The notes under the pieces: generated by a model | Told to the model about the DNA's origin: nothing | Database searches by the model: none | The model's input: only the letters and a program-made list of their open reading frames with translations | NCBI RefSeq assembly: GCF_047675955.1 | Contig: NC_132918.1 | Location: 91,441,106 to 91,505,105, forward strand | Length of the DNA stretch: 64,000 bases | Source of the DNA: Chlorocebus sabaeus | Lineage: Eukaryota; Chordata; Mammalia; Primates; Cercopithecidae | Direction: 5' to 3' | Program-made: the position numbers and the translations under genes | Shown: positions 44,889 to 55,573 of the stretch, piece by piece | How positions within the stretch are numbered: the stretch's first letter is position 1 | Layout: each line of letters opens with the position of its first letter

Positions 44889-45002
44889 GTTTTTTTTTTT
44901 TGGTGACAGAGTCTTGCTCTGTCACTCCAGGCTGGAGTACAAAGGCACGATCTCTCAGCTCACTGCAACCTCCACCTCCTGAGTTCAAGCAATTCTCTCT
45001 TT
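44889..45002 (-). mobile_element. Outer Alu of a triple nest, first part
   Basis: Poly-T, ACAGAGTCTTGCTCTGTCAC to TTCAAGCAATTCTC, then broken by the middle Alu. It resumes at 45618. Confidence 0.92.
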
Positions 45003-45171
45003 TCTTTTTTTTTTTTTTTGAGATAGAGTCTCGCTCTGTCGCCCAGGCTGGAGTGCAGTGGCCGGATCTCAGCTCACTGCAAGCTCCGCCTCCCGGGTTC
45101 ACGCCATTCTCCTGGCTCAGCCTCCCGAGTAGCTGGGACTACAGGCGCCCACCACCTCGCCTGGCTAGCTT

Positions 45172-45178
<7 letters not shown>
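45003..45178 (-). mobile_element. Middle Alu of a triple nest, first part
   Basis: Poly-T, GAGATAGAGTCTCGCTCTG to GCTAGCTTTTTGTATTT, then broken by the inner Alu. It resumes at 45483. Confidence 0.92.
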
Positions 45179-45204
<26 letters not shown>

Positions 45205-45482
45205 GAGACAGAGTCTTGCTCTGTCGCCAGGGCTGGAGTGCAGTGGCCGGGTCTCAGCTCACTGCAAGCTCCGCCTTCCGGGTTCACGCCATTCTCCTGC
45301 CTCAGTCTCCCGAGTAGCTGGGACTACAGGCGCCCGCCACCACGCCTGGCTAGTTTTTTGTTTTTAGTAGAGACGGGGTTTCACTGTGTTAGCCAGGATG
45401 GTCTCGATCTCCTGACCTCGTGATCCACCCGTCTCGGCCTCCCAAAGTGCTGGGATTACAGGTTTGAGCCACCGCGCCCGGT
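45179..45482 (-). mobile_element. Inner Alu of a triple nest (AluY, Old World monkey type)
   Basis: Poly-T, GAGACAGAGTCTTGCTCTG to ACCGCGCCCGGT; flanked by CTTTTTGTATTT copies of the middle Alu. Confidence 0.95.
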
Positions 45483-45617
45483 CTTTTTGTATTTTTTTAG
45501 TAGAGACGGAGTTTCACCATGTTTGCCAGGATGGTCTCGATCTCCTGACCTCGTGATCCGCCCGTCTCGGCCTCCCAAAGTGCTGGGATTACAGGCTTGA
45601 GCCACCGCGTCCGGCTC
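45483..45617 (-). mobile_element. Middle Alu of a triple nest, second part
   Basis: CTTTTTGTATTTTTTTAGTAG to ACCGCGTCCGGC. Confidence 0.92.
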
Positions 45618-45827
45618 AAGCGATTCTCATGCCTCAGCCTTCCTAGCAGTTTGGACTACAGTTTGGACTACTACGCGCCACCACACCCGGCTAATTTTTG
45701 TATTTTTAGCAGAGACGGGGTTTCACCATGTTGGCTAGGCTGGTCTCGAACTCCTGACCTCAGGTGATCCACCCGCCTCAGCCTCCCAAAGTGCTGGGAT
45801 TAGAGGTGTGAGCCACCATGCCTGGCC
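45618..45827 (-). mobile_element. Outer Alu of a triple nest, second part
   Basis: TCAAGCGATTCTCATGCC to CACCATGCCTGGCC. CAAGC(A/G)ATTCTC appears on both sides of the nested insertion. 45828..46165 is single-copy DNA. Confidence 0.92.
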
Positions 45828-46165
45828 TTCGCCTAGTCTTTCTTCCCTGAGAAATGACATCTGTAAAAGTTGGGTTCTACTTTTGAAGAACTTGGATCAG
45901 GTGATTATCTCATAAACAGTTTCCTCCCTGGCACAATGGTTTTCCTAACCAGTGCCACACTCACCATGAACCGTTAAAATCATGGTGAAAACCACGGTCC
46001 CCCTACGCCAGCCTTTGATCCTGATGGTTCAGCAGGAAGATGTTGCTTGGCTGAAGAAGGAATTGAGTGAGGTTCCTCTGGTGGTAATTACCTCCAAGCT
46101 GTCACCACATCATGCTGCTGCCTTTGAACGGTCTCAGTGGAAGTGAGTGAGATCTTCAATCACTC

Positions 46166-46218
46166 TACCCAGCTACCCCGAGTAGCTGGGATTACAGGCA
46201 CCCGCCACCACACCCAGC
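46166..46218 (-). mobile_element. Alu fragment (5' end) before triplication copy 1
   Basis: CCGAGTAGCTGGGATTACAG to ACACCCAGCCA only. Confidence 0.85.
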
Positions 46219-46366
46219 CACCTTGAACAAATCTTAAGTGCTCTCAGCTGAGGGTTTTCTCCAAGATTAAGCGAAATTATCCACATAAAGCACTTAACAC
46301 AAAATAAGTGCTTGGTACTTGTTGATGAGAATGAAATAGAAGGTGGCTAGTTGGTGAGATGAGTTT

Positions 46367-46516
46367 TTTGTTTGTTTGTTTGTTTGTTTGTTTGTTGTTG
46401 TTGGTTTTTTTGGACAGAGTTTCGCTCTTGTTGCCCAGGCTGGAGTGTGGTGGTGCGATCCTGGCTCAACGCAACCTCCGCCTGCCGGGTTTAAGAGATT
46501 CTCCTGCCTTCTCCAT
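46367..46516 (-). mobile_element. Alu, 5' half missing, after triplication copy 1
   Basis: (TTTG)n tail, GACAGAGTTTCGCTCTTG to GATTCTCCTGCCT, then non-Alu DNA. Confidence 0.92.
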
Positions 46517-46671
46517 GTCTGCCATTTAATCAGCAAACGTGCTGTTCAGCAACCACTAACCACTATTGGCTGACAGTTTGATAGACTTGATAAAGACGAC
46601 AAGTTGTTGAAGCTGTTTTATCTTCTTTGCGTAATATTAATATCTTCACCACAGTTCTTGAGCAAATCATC

Positions 46672-46968
46672 TTTTTTTTTTTTTTTTTTTTTTGGAGACA
46701 GGATCTCATTCTGTTGCCCAGGCTGGAGTGCAGTGGTGCAGTCATGGCTCCCTGCAGCTTCCACCTCCTGAGCTCGAGTGATCAGCCTCTCGAGTAGCTG
46801 AGCCTGCAAGCACATGCTACCGTGCCTGACTAATTTTTGTATTTTTTTGTAGAGATAGGGTCTTGCTCTGTTCCCAGGCTGGTCTCAAAATCCTGACCCT
46901 CAAGTAATCCTCCCGCTATGGCATCCCAAAGTGCTGAGATTACAGGCATGAGCCCCCACGCCCAGCCA
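46672..46968 (-). mobile_element. Alu SINE, J-like
   Basis: Poly-T, GAGACAGGATCTCATTCTG to CCACGCCCAGCC. It leads directly into triplication copy 2. Confidence 0.94.
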
Positions 46969-47110
46969 CCTTGAACAAATCTCAGGTGCTCTCAGCCGAG
47001 GGATTTCTCTGCGATTAAGGGAAATTATCCACATAAAGCACTTAGCACAAAATAAGCGCTTGGTACTTGTCAATGAGGATGAAATAGAATACGACGAATT
47101 GGTGAGAAGT

Positions 47111-47307
47111 GTTTTTTATTTTTATTTTTTGTTTGTTTTTATTTTGGTTTTTTGTTTTTTTTGGACGGAGTTTCGCTCTTGTTGCCCAGGCTGGAGTGCA
47201 GTGGCGCGATCTTGGCTCAACACAACCTCCGCCTCCCAGGTTTAAGATAGTCTCCTGCCTCAGCCCCCCGAGTAGCTGGGATTACAGGCACCCACCACCA
47301 CACCCAG
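47111..47307 (-). mobile_element. Alu with internal deletion, between copies 2 and 3
   Basis: GACGGAGTTTCGCTCTTG to GGGATTACAGGCACCCACC, then the 5' end. The middle third is missing. Confidence 0.92.
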
Positions 47308-47457
47308 ACACCTTGAACAAATCTTAAGTGCTCTCAGCTGAGGGTTTTCTCCAAGATTAAGCAAAATTATCCACATAAAGCATTTAGCACAAAATAAGTG
47401 CTTGGTACTTGTTGATAAGGATGAAATAGAAGGTGACTAGTTAGTGAGATGAGGTTT

Positions 47458-47800
47458 TTAATTTTTTTTCTGTTTTTGTGTTTTGTTGTTGTTGTTGTTG
47501 TTGTTGGTTTTTTTGGACGGAGTTTCGCTCTTGTTGTGCAGGCTGGAGTGTGGTGGTGCGATCCTGGCTCAACGCAACCTCCACCTGCCAGGTTTAAGAG
47601 ATTCTTCTGCCTCAGCCCCCCCGAGTAGCTGGGATTACAGGCATGAGTCACCGTGCCTGGTTAATTTTTTGCATTTTTAGTGGAGACAGGGTTTCACCAT
47701 GTTGGGCAGGCTGGTCTCGAACTCCTGACCTCAGGTGATCTGCCTGCCTCAGCCTCCCGAAGTGCTGGGATTATAGGCATGAGTCACCGCCCCCGGCTGA
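47458..47800 (-). mobile_element. Alu SINE after triplication copy 3
   Basis: (TTG)n tail, GACGGAGTTTCGCTCTTG to CCGCCCCCGGCT; full length. 47801..48700 is single-copy DNA with no recognised gene. Confidence 0.95.
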
Positions 47801-48700
47801 GAAGTTTTTTTTTAAATAACACTTTTTTTTTTTCCCTAGCTCCATCATCTGTTTGCTTTGGCCATCACAACACCCACACTCTTTTAAAGAAGGTCTCCAA
47901 GGCTAGAAAGTTCTCCCACTCTAATTTGGGTAAAATATGAATATGTTTGCAACACACTGAGGCGTGCCGTCTTCCTCATGTCCACCCATGGACTCCATGG
48001 AAATCGGAGGGCTCCATCTTTGGGAGATTTGCTTTCGTAGTGCTGGCTGCATCCTTAGCACTCTGTGGTTCCCCAATACAAGCGCTGGAATCTCTCAGGC
48101 TCAGTATTACTAAATGAGTAGCCAGCTGCATCATGCAGGGACCCAGCAGGAACCAGATGGCACATTCAAACAAGGACAAGTCAGGAGGATTTATAAAGGG
48201 ACGATTCACAAAGGGGTGGTGAGGGGAAGGCAGACCACAAAGGATAATGCAATTACACGAGCTGGTGAGGCAGAGCTGTTACCCATGCTAGGCCCAGAGA
48301 AGACAGCCAGGGCAGTGAGTGGTTCCCAGACACCCAAGGCAGAGACTTGTGTGCAAAGAGCTGCCCTGAGACGGGTGTGAGTTTGGTTGAGAGGTGCAGC
48401 CGGTTTGAGACATATCTACAGGGAGGAGTCAGGAGAATAAATACTCTCATCTCACTTTCTTCCTCCCCTCTAATTTTCCAAACCTCTTTCTTAGCCAAAT
48501 ACCACTGGAAGCCAAAGGCCAAGGGAGCCCATTGAGGCCAGCCTCCTGGGGCAGGGTGGAAAAGAGTGGGAAGTGGATCTGGAGGGGCAAATGGAAGTTT
48601 TCTGGCACATTAAATAAATAAAAAGTGACATGACCAGTGATACAAACCAAGGATTAGAGTTTGTCCAATTGCTTGCAACTGGGGTCCTTTAAAAAAATCG

Positions 48701-48747
48701 GCAGGTGCAGTGGCTCAGGCCTGGAATCCCAGCACTTTAGAAAAATC
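48701..48747 (+). mobile_element. Alu 5' stub
   Basis: GCAGGTGCAGTGGCTCAGG to CAGCACTTTAG, the first 45 bp of an Alu. It is immediately followed by a full Alu start; AAAAATCGG precedes both. Confidence 0.88.
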
Positions 48748-49025
48748 GGCCGGGCGCAGTGGCTGACGTCTGGAATCCCAGCACTGTGGGAGGCTGAGGT
48801 GGGCGGATCACGAGGTCAGGAGATCGAGACCATCCTAGCCAACATGGTGAAACCCTATCTTTACTAAAAATACAAAATTAGCCAGGTGTGGTGGCGCATG
48901 CTTGTAATCCCAGCTACTCAGGAGGCTGAGACAGGAGAATCACTTGAACCCGGGAGGCAGAGGCTACAGTGAGCCGAGACTGCTCCATTGCACTCCAGCC
49001 TGGCAACAGAGCGAGACTCTGTCTC

Positions 49026-49026
<1 letters not shown>
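48748..49026 (+). mobile_element. Alu SINE
   Basis: GGCCGGGCGCAGTGGCTGACG to GACTCTGTCTCAAA. Its tail became the polypurine microsatellite. Confidence 0.95.
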
Positions 49027-49077
<51 letters not shown>

Positions 49078-49176
49078 GAGGGAGGGAGGGAGGAAGAAAG
49101 GAAGGAAGAAAGGAGGGAGGGGGGGGAGGGAGGGAGGGAAAGAAAAGAAAAGAAAAGAAAGAAAGAAAGAAAGAAT
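49027..49176. repeat. Polypurine microsatellite (GA)n/(GGGA)n/(GAAA)n
   Basis: About 150 bp of pure A/G grown from the A-tail of the plus-strand Alu ending here. The successive blocks are GA dinucleotides, GGGA and GGAA units, then GAAA. Confidence 0.95.
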
Positions 49177-49637
49177 CAATTGAAATTGATCCCTAACTTA
49201 AATGCCTCCAGAAAAACCTTCAGCTTTTGTTTTATGACTGGATTTCCAAAATCTAAGTTACTGTTACTCATGTTTACAGACCAGTCTCTGACATGATTTA
49301 TCTGTGATTCTGAATATTCTCCTGTCTGAATATTCTGGCATGTGGCAATTGGGGATGGCCCCTACTTCCCACCCACTGAGGAGGAACCACGTGCCCCACC
49401 TGGCTGAATGGGAGCTCTTACGCAGACCACCATTCTGGCCCACCGGAGAACGCTGGTAGCAGCAGGCTTTGTGAGTCCTTCCCTTGCCAGTACGCTGTCC
49501 TATGGGTCCTTGTCCTGTGGGAGAAGCAGGGAAAGGGGACAGAATTTGCTGGGGGAACCATGGCTGAGGACTGGAGGCAGAAAGCACCTTCTCTATGTAA
49601 CTTTCCACATACTGAGAGAAACCTAGAAAATCATCCT

Positions 49638-49934
49638 TTTTTTTTTTTTTTTGGAGACGGAATTTTGTCTCGTTGACCCGGCTGAACTGCAGTGGCACCA
49701 TCTCGGCTCACTGCAACCTCCGCCTCCCAGGTTCAAGTGATTCTCCTGCCTCAGACTCCCAAGTAGCTGGGATTACAGGCACTTGCCACCACACCCAGCT
49801 AATTTTTGTGTTTTTAGCAGAGAAGGGGTTTCATCATATTGACCAGGCTGGTCTCGAACTCCTGACCTGAGGTGATCCACCCACCTCAGCCTCCGAAAGT
49901 GCTGGGATTATAGGCGTGAGCCACCGCGCCCAGC
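49638..49934 (-). mobile_element. Alu SINE
   Basis: Poly-T, GAGACGGAATTTTGTCTCG to CGCGCCCAGC. AAATCA(T)CC on both sides. Confidence 0.95.
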
Positions 49935-50229
49935 GGGAAATCACCTTTGGATCCTTGTGACAGAAAACACTAGGAAGGAAAGCCCACAGCCTTCTAAAGT
50001 CACAGTCACAGGCAGGCTGGGGCTCCATTTGCCATCCTCCCGGGCTGGCTCCTAAGAACAGAAAGAGTGGCCAGCTACATGATGTGACTTGAGGGGCTTC
50101 AAAAGGCCTGCTGAACCCCAAACGATCTTCCCCACTGGCCTGAGATTCTGTCTGAAGTTTCCATCATTTGAGTCATTTCTTTGTGCTAAGAATTTCCTTC
50201 CAGAAGTTGCCTGCTAAAATGTACATGCT

Positions 50230-50533
50230 GGCCGGGCGCGGTGGCTCACGCCAGTAATCCCAACACTTTGGGAGGCCATGGTGGGCGGATCACCCTGAGG
50301 CCAGGAGTTCAAGACCAGCCTGGCCAACATGGTGAAACCCCATCTCTACTAAAAATACAAAAATTAACTGGGAGTGGTGGCAGGCTCCTGTAATCCCAGC
50401 TATTCAGGGGGCTGAGGCAGGAGAATCACATGAACCTGGGAGGCAGAGGTTGTAGTGAGCAGAGATTGTGCCACTGCACTCCAGCCTGGGTGACAAAGCG
50501 AGACTCAGGCTAACAAATAAATAAATGAATAAA
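50230..50533 (+). mobile_element. Alu SINE
   Basis: GGCCGGGCGCGGTGGCTCACG to an (AAAT)n tail. Duplication AAAATGTACATGC on both sides. 50534..51960 is single-copy or old-repeat DNA; no gene was recognised. Confidence 0.96.
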
Positions 50534-51963
50534 ATGTACATGCAGCCATAGAAGGATATGGGACTTACTTTTCATTCATTTTGTTTGCTCAACATCTTAC
50601 TTCCCTTCTTAGGTTTCAAGAACTCTGCCCCCTCATGAGAATTTGGAGGATGCGGAGCCTATCTTTTGCCATAGACACCTCGCCAAGAGGTACAGCATGG
50701 CTGTGCCAGTCCTTCTTGTACTCAAGGCAGGGGCACATGTCCCAGGGTCAGGAGCTGGTGACACAGCAGAATTTAGGGAGCGTTTATTTCAGCAGCAGGT
50801 GGCAGGGGTGGCTGCAGCCATGCTCCCACAGTTACTGCTTATGGCATGATTTGGGCTGCAGTCAGGAGTTTGAGACAAGCTGGTCCCGATTGCTACACGG
50901 CATCTTCTGTTCCTGCCTATTTTCCAAGCCTGTTCCTCAGCCTTCCCGAGAGTCCAGAGCTTACCAATATTCTCTTACTAAATGCGTAAGCTGCTTAAAT
51001 CAGACAGAACCGTCTTCAGTTGCATGAGACTAAGAACACTGATTGATACAAGAGGTGACACATTGACTCAAGAGAAGCGGTCAGTGCACCAGCCACAGGT
51101 AAGTGCATTTGTCTAATTTAACTAGTTGTCACATTAGGAGACAGCAGGACCCCAGGGAAGGTTTTTGTTGATGGGGAGAGGAAATAAGAAGAGTCTGGTC
51201 TGATGTTGCGTTGGCTGATGGGACTTGCCCGGAAGGCTTCAAGGTAACCTGAGAGGCATCCCCGGCACGAGGCTGGGCGCAGTGCAGGAGGGAAAGGTGG
51301 GGTCATAATAAGGGTAAAGCCTAACAGGACCTGCCACTGATGCTGTTGAATGTGGGGCCTGAGATGGCCTTGTTCAAACCTCCATAGAGCATCCAAGGGA
51401 AGTTTCTGCTTTGTCAAAGACAGACCACTGATTTTATCTCTTTGATTTGCCTAAACATTTCTGCTGACAGTCTGCATGGTAATAGCAGTTTGTGGGATTT
51501 CTAGCCTCTCTCCCTCCCCATCCCTCCCCCGTTACGTTTAATTCCTTTATGATTTAGTAAGCAGAGATTAAAAACTTGGAGGACAGTGTAAATTCTAAAC
51601 TACCGAAGGACGGGGGCCGTGTCTTTGTTATCTTTTCTCTCAGAGAGGAACACAAACATTGTCATTGAATAGCAGGAGAAGGGAAGCTGAGAATCTAGTG
51701 AATACAGATACTGAACATCTGCTAAGAAGTTGCAAGCAATTTTTTTGAAGAGTTAGGAGGGTTCACAAGCGAGCAGAATTCATTCCTTTCTGCTTCCTCT
51801 TTACTTCCCTTCAGAACGAGGACTGTCTCTGGCAGTTGGCTTACTGACTGGATAAACTCGCGGCCAGTTATTACTCTCTTAGTTTCTCCACGGAAGAGTC
51901 ATGTCTATCTGCCAGAGACTCTGGGTATGAAGCCAGGGCACGTGGAGAGGGCCCAGCTAGAGG

Positions 51964-52269
51964 TCCATTATTTTATTTATTTATTTATTTATTTATTTAT
52001 TTTTGAGACAGAGTCTCGCTCCATCGCCCAGGCTGGAGTGCACTGGTGTGATCTCGGCTCACTGCAACCTCTGCCTCCTGGGTTCAAGCAATTCTTCTGT
52101 CCTAGCTTCCCAAGTAGATGGGATTACAGGCACGGGCCACCACGCCCGGCTAATTTTTGTTATTTGTAATAGAGAGGGGATTTCACCACGTTGGCCAAGC
52201 TGGTCTTGAACTCTTGACCTCAGATGATCCACCCACCTCCGCCTCCCAAAGTGCTGGGATCGCAGGCCT
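51964..52269 (-). mobile_element. Alu with (TTTA)n tail, 5' end shortened
   Basis: (TTTA)n, GAGACAGAGTCTCGCTCC to GGGATCGCAGGCC, without the last 25 bp. 52270..52589 contains a (TTG)n run and no gene. Confidence 0.94.
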
Positions 52270-52589
52270 GTTCTGACGGCAGTGGCCGGTCACACAGCAG
52301 GTGAGAGGCCACATCTTACCATCTTACGTCAGACCCTCCGGCTGTGCTTTGAAATTCTTTGTTGTTGTTGTTGTTGTTATTGTGCATGCCTTGCTGCATC
52401 CCCAGGGCACTGACTCACCATCTCCAGCACGCACTCTTGGAGTTTTTCCAGTAGGTTGCATTGAATTGCAACCCTTTCGGCTCTGTGGAGGTCACCAAGG
52501 GGAGGACATTAAAAAATAATCCAAGGGAAACCACAAAGGAACATGAAACAAATACACACAAGCTGCATTTAATTTAAAAAATATTTATG

Positions 52590-52847
52590 AGACACGTTGC
52601 CTTTTATTTCTATAAAATGTCACCTAATAAATATTTTACCGCGATAATAAGGATGAATTATAATGATGGAAAAAGAACTTGGGTGGGGGGTGGGGAGTGG
52701 AGATGAGGAATGGAAACATTTTAAATTTTAATTGAAACTTCAATTCGTCAGACTTGGCCTCTGCATCACATCTTGAAAGCTAGCAGAGAAAAGAGAAAAT
52801 GTCCTGTCGTGTGCAGACCAAGTTTCGAGTCTTGGCACACAGGCAGG
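52590..52847 (-). terminator. NRROS: NRROS 3' UTR and poly(A) signal
   Basis: About 250 bases follow the NRROS stop on the minus strand. An AATAAA (TTTATT on plus at 52603..52608) is followed by a second, ATTAAA-type hexamer at 52568..52573. Either could end the mRNA; the first gives a short 3' UTR of roughly 260 bases. Confidence 0.65.
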
Positions 52848-54818
52848 TCAGTAAACAGAGGACCAGTGGCAGCGGCTCTTGATGACCTGAAGCAGAGGCT
52901 TCTTAAAAGTGAGGACGATGAGGGTGCAGGCCACCAGCAGGGTGAGGCAGCTGGGGAGGATGAGCACCAGGTAGAGCAGGCCCAGGTCCAGCCGCTCCCA
53001 CTTACAGTCCCGAGGCACACCCCCGGGCAGCTCCGCCAGGCGGATGATCTTGGAGGAGAGGTTACAAGTGACTGTGGCCCAGTCGGCCACCGTCTGCCCC
53101 TGCTGCAGGGCCCCCCAGCCGTCCACCCCACAGCAGTCATACGGATTCTGACTGAGGTAGATGGTCCGCAGACCTCTCGAGAGCTGCTCAGACACAGCCT
53201 TCTGGGGAAGGGCTGTGAGCGAGTTTCTACGGAGATCCAGGGTCTCCAGGGCCAGGCTGCCCCCAAACCTTGGGAAGGTGGTCAAGCAATTTCCCGACAG
53301 GTCTAAGTCCCTCAGATTCCCAAACCCGGAGAAGTCCAGTGCCATAAAGTTGGAGTGGAGGCCCATGTTCCTGAGAGACAGGACCTGTAACATGGGGGCA
53401 ACGTCCCGGAGTGGGGCGAGGCTCCCATTCAGAACCCCCCAGTTGCTTGAGAGGTCTAAGGAGGTGAGGGGGGTCCCTTGGAATGGGCAGTCTGGCAATG
53501 CCCCCAGCCCACAGCCCTCCAGAGAGAGGCTCCTTAAAGATGCCATATTCCTGAAATCCACACAGCTAGGGGGGCCCACCCGGTCCGAGGCAGCTGGCAG
53601 GGGACAAAGTGAGATCTGATTGTGGCTCATGTCAAGTGTAGTGATGTTCCTGGCGTTGGCGAAGAGGCCAGGGGGGACGCCCAGGAGCTGGTTGGAGCTC
53701 AGGTTGAACAAGCGCAGGCTGCCCAGGCAGCTGGCCAGCCCTGGAGTCAGGTGCAGCTCCGACAGCTGGTTGTGGCTCAGGTCCAGCTCGGTGAGCGCTC
53801 CAGGGGGCTCGTGCTCCCGAATGTGAAGCGTCATCAGGCAATTCTGGTTGAGGTTCAGGTGGGAGAGGGAAGGCATTTTCCTCAGGAAGCCATCTGGCAG
53901 GTACTGGAACTGGTTCTGGCTCATGTCCAGGAAGCGGAGAGCTGCGAGGTCGCTGGAGGAAAATTCTTCCCAGAGGTTGACGGTGGTGATGTTGGTCACA
54001 TTGCCGTCCACAAGGAGGAACTGGGCCACCATCTCCCTTGGCGACGAGGTGTTGTACAGGTCCCTGTAGAAGCCCATGTTGTTGTCACGCAGCAGGAGGG
54101 TATGCAACTTGCTGTACTGCGGCAGCAGCGGGAAAAACAACAGCTGGTTGTGAGACAGGTCCAGCGTCTCCAGCTCAAACGCAGCCTCTCCCCCGGCTGC
54201 GAGGAACCACTCCAGGACATTGTAGCTGACGTTGAGAGACCGCAGCTGTGTGAGCCCGAAGTCCACAATGCAGGGGAGGTTGTTGTAAGCCAGGTTGAGG
54301 TGTCTCAGCTCAGTCAGGCCGTCAAAAGCACCTCCCTCAATCTCAAAGATGTAGTTCCTCTGCAAATCCAGCTCCCGGAGACGCTCCAGGCCCTCGAAGA
54401 CGGAGTCATCCAGCCGCATGATGGTGTTCCTCGCCAGGGACACGGACTGCAGCGAGGAGAGGTTCTGGAGCATGAGGGCCGCCATGTCCTCCGTCAGGGA
54501 GTTTCCTGACAAGTCCAGCCTCTGCAGGCCTGGCAGGGTGTGGAGTGCCGCTGCCGTCTCTTTGTAGTTCTCTGAAAGGCAGTTGTCCCCCAGGACCAGG
54601 CTGCGCAGGTGGCCTTGCTCCTGGAAGGCGCCGCGGCCGATGCGTTCCAGGTGGCAGCTGTGCAGGCTGAGGCTCTCCAGGAGAGGGTAAGGCTGGAGGG
54701 AGTGATTCCACAGGGCCTTGAGAGGGTTGGCATCCAGGATGAGTGTCCGGGCTTGGGGCGGGAGGCTGCTGGGCACCGAAGCAAGGCTCTGCCCTCGGCA
54801 GTCAGTGTCTCCACCCAC
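52848..54818 (-). CDS. NRROS: NRROS (LRRC33) main coding exon
   Basis: NRROS is a transmembrane leucine-rich-repeat protein of macrophages and microglia. It tethers latent TGF-beta1 for integrin-dependent activation and limits NOX2 (CYBB) levels; human loss causes an early neurodegenerative disorder. This exon encodes residues 37-692 and ends TGA at 52848..52850. Seen: the second Cys of an LRRNT cap (C43), about 20 LRRs of the LxxLxLxxN type, several N-glycosylation sequons, an LRRCT cap (C598, C599, C621, C641), one membrane helix at about 648-674 (LGLLYLVLILPSCLTLLVAC) and an 18-residue basic cytosolic tail ending SSVY. C219 and C363 align with the LRRC32/GARP cysteines that disulfide-bond proTGF-beta1. 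The acceptor is GGCCGCAG|GTGGGT. The full length, 692 residues, equals the human protein. The frame is intact. Confidence 0.98.
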   Translation of the reverse strand: MGGDTDCRGQSLASVPSSLPPQARTLILDANPLKALWNHSLQPYPLLESLSLHSCHLERIGRGAFQEQGHLRSLVLGDNCLSENYKETAAALHTLPGLQRLDLSGNSLTEDMAALMLQNLSSLQSVSLARNTIMRLDDSVFEGLERLRELDLQRNYIFEIEGGAFDGLTELRHLNLAYNNLPCIVDFGLTQLRSLNVSYNVLEWFLAAGGEAAFELETLDLSHNQLLFFPLLPQYSKLHTLLLRDNNMGFYRDLYNTSSPREMVAQFLLVDGNVTNITTVNLWEEFSSSDLAALRFLDMSQNQFQYLPDGFLRKMPSLSHLNLNQNCLMTLHIREHEPPGALTELDLSHNQLSELHLTPGLASCLGSLRLFNLSSNQLLGVPPGLFANARNITTLDMSHNQISLCPLPAASDRVGPPSCVDFRNMASLRSLSLEGCGLGALPDCPFQGTPLTSLDLSSNWGVLNGSLAPLRDVAPMLQVLSLRNMGLHSNFMALDFSGFGNLRDLDLSGNCLTTFPRFGGSLALETLDLRRNSLTALPQKAVSEQLSRGLRTIYLSQNPYDCCGVDGWGALQQGQTVADWATVTCNLSSKIIRLAELPGGVPRDCKWERLDLGLLYLVLILPSCLTLLVACTLIVLTFKKPLLQVIKSRCHWSSVY

Positions 54819-54961
54819 CTGCGGCCAAAACCACACTGGTCAGCAGGGAGGAGGCCCAGAGGCAGGCATTTATGCCCAGAAACTTAGTTCACTTATCAGA
54901 CTGTCCCTGCAACCGCTGGGGATGGCTCTAGGGATGTTCATTTTCAAAACAGGATAGAAAA

Positions 54962-55269
54962 GGCCAGGCACAGTGGCTCGTGCCTGTAATCCTAGCACTT
55001 TGGGAGGCCGAGGCGGGTGGATCCCTTGAGGTCAGGAGTTCGAAACCAGTCTGGCCAACATGGTGAAATCCCTTCTCTACAGGAAATACAAAAAACTAGC
55101 CGGGCGTGGTGGTGGACACCTGTAATCCCAGCTACTTGGGAGGCTGAGGCAGAGAATTGCTTGAACCCAGGAGGCGGAGATTGTAGTGAGCCGAGATCGT
55201 GCCATTGTACTCCAGCCTGGGCGACAGAGTGAGACTCCATCTCAAAAAAAAAAAAAAAAAAAAAAAAAA
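54962..55269 (+). mobile_element. Alu SINE, NRROS intron
   Basis: AGGCCAGGCACAGTGGCTC to a 25-bp A tail; antisense to the gene. Confidence 0.95.
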
Positions 55270-55573
55270 GGACTTGAGAGCTTTCACCATCCTGAATTGT
55301 ACAGGGAAGTAAAGTGGGACTGCAGTGGAGAAGCGAAGAGCCAGGCGCAGTGCTGGGACTGGAGCCCAGGGCTCTGAATACCCAGTTCAGTGCTTTTGCT
55401 AAACAGGGCTCTACTCTGATTGTGCAGAATAAGGAGGTGGGAGGCACAAGGCCACCCAGGTCACACTGCGGAAAGCACACATGCCAGGATACTGTAATTC
55501 AGCCCCACGTTTTGCAAAATTGGCAAAGCCAACAATCAGCCACAGGATGTCATTTAAGTGTCTAGGACAAAAA

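Larger units (their letters stand above)
46219..47455 (+). repeat. Local triplication of a 145-bp MIR-derived block
   Basis: Copies lie at about 46219..46366, 46969..47110 and 47308..47455. All begin CCTTGAACAAATCT right after an Alu 5' end (ACCCAGCC or similar) and run through ATTATCCACATAAAGCA to AATAAG.GCTTGGTACTTG, ending in GTGAGA. Copies 1 and 3 resemble each other more than copy 2. Each is followed by a minus-strand Alu, of differing length. Confidence 0.93.

Noticed and set aside
53622..54509. 295-codon plus-strand frame opposite the NRROS main exon
   Set aside because: A shadow of the NRROS coding strand; the Leu-rich codons of LRRs leave the complement open. No homology.
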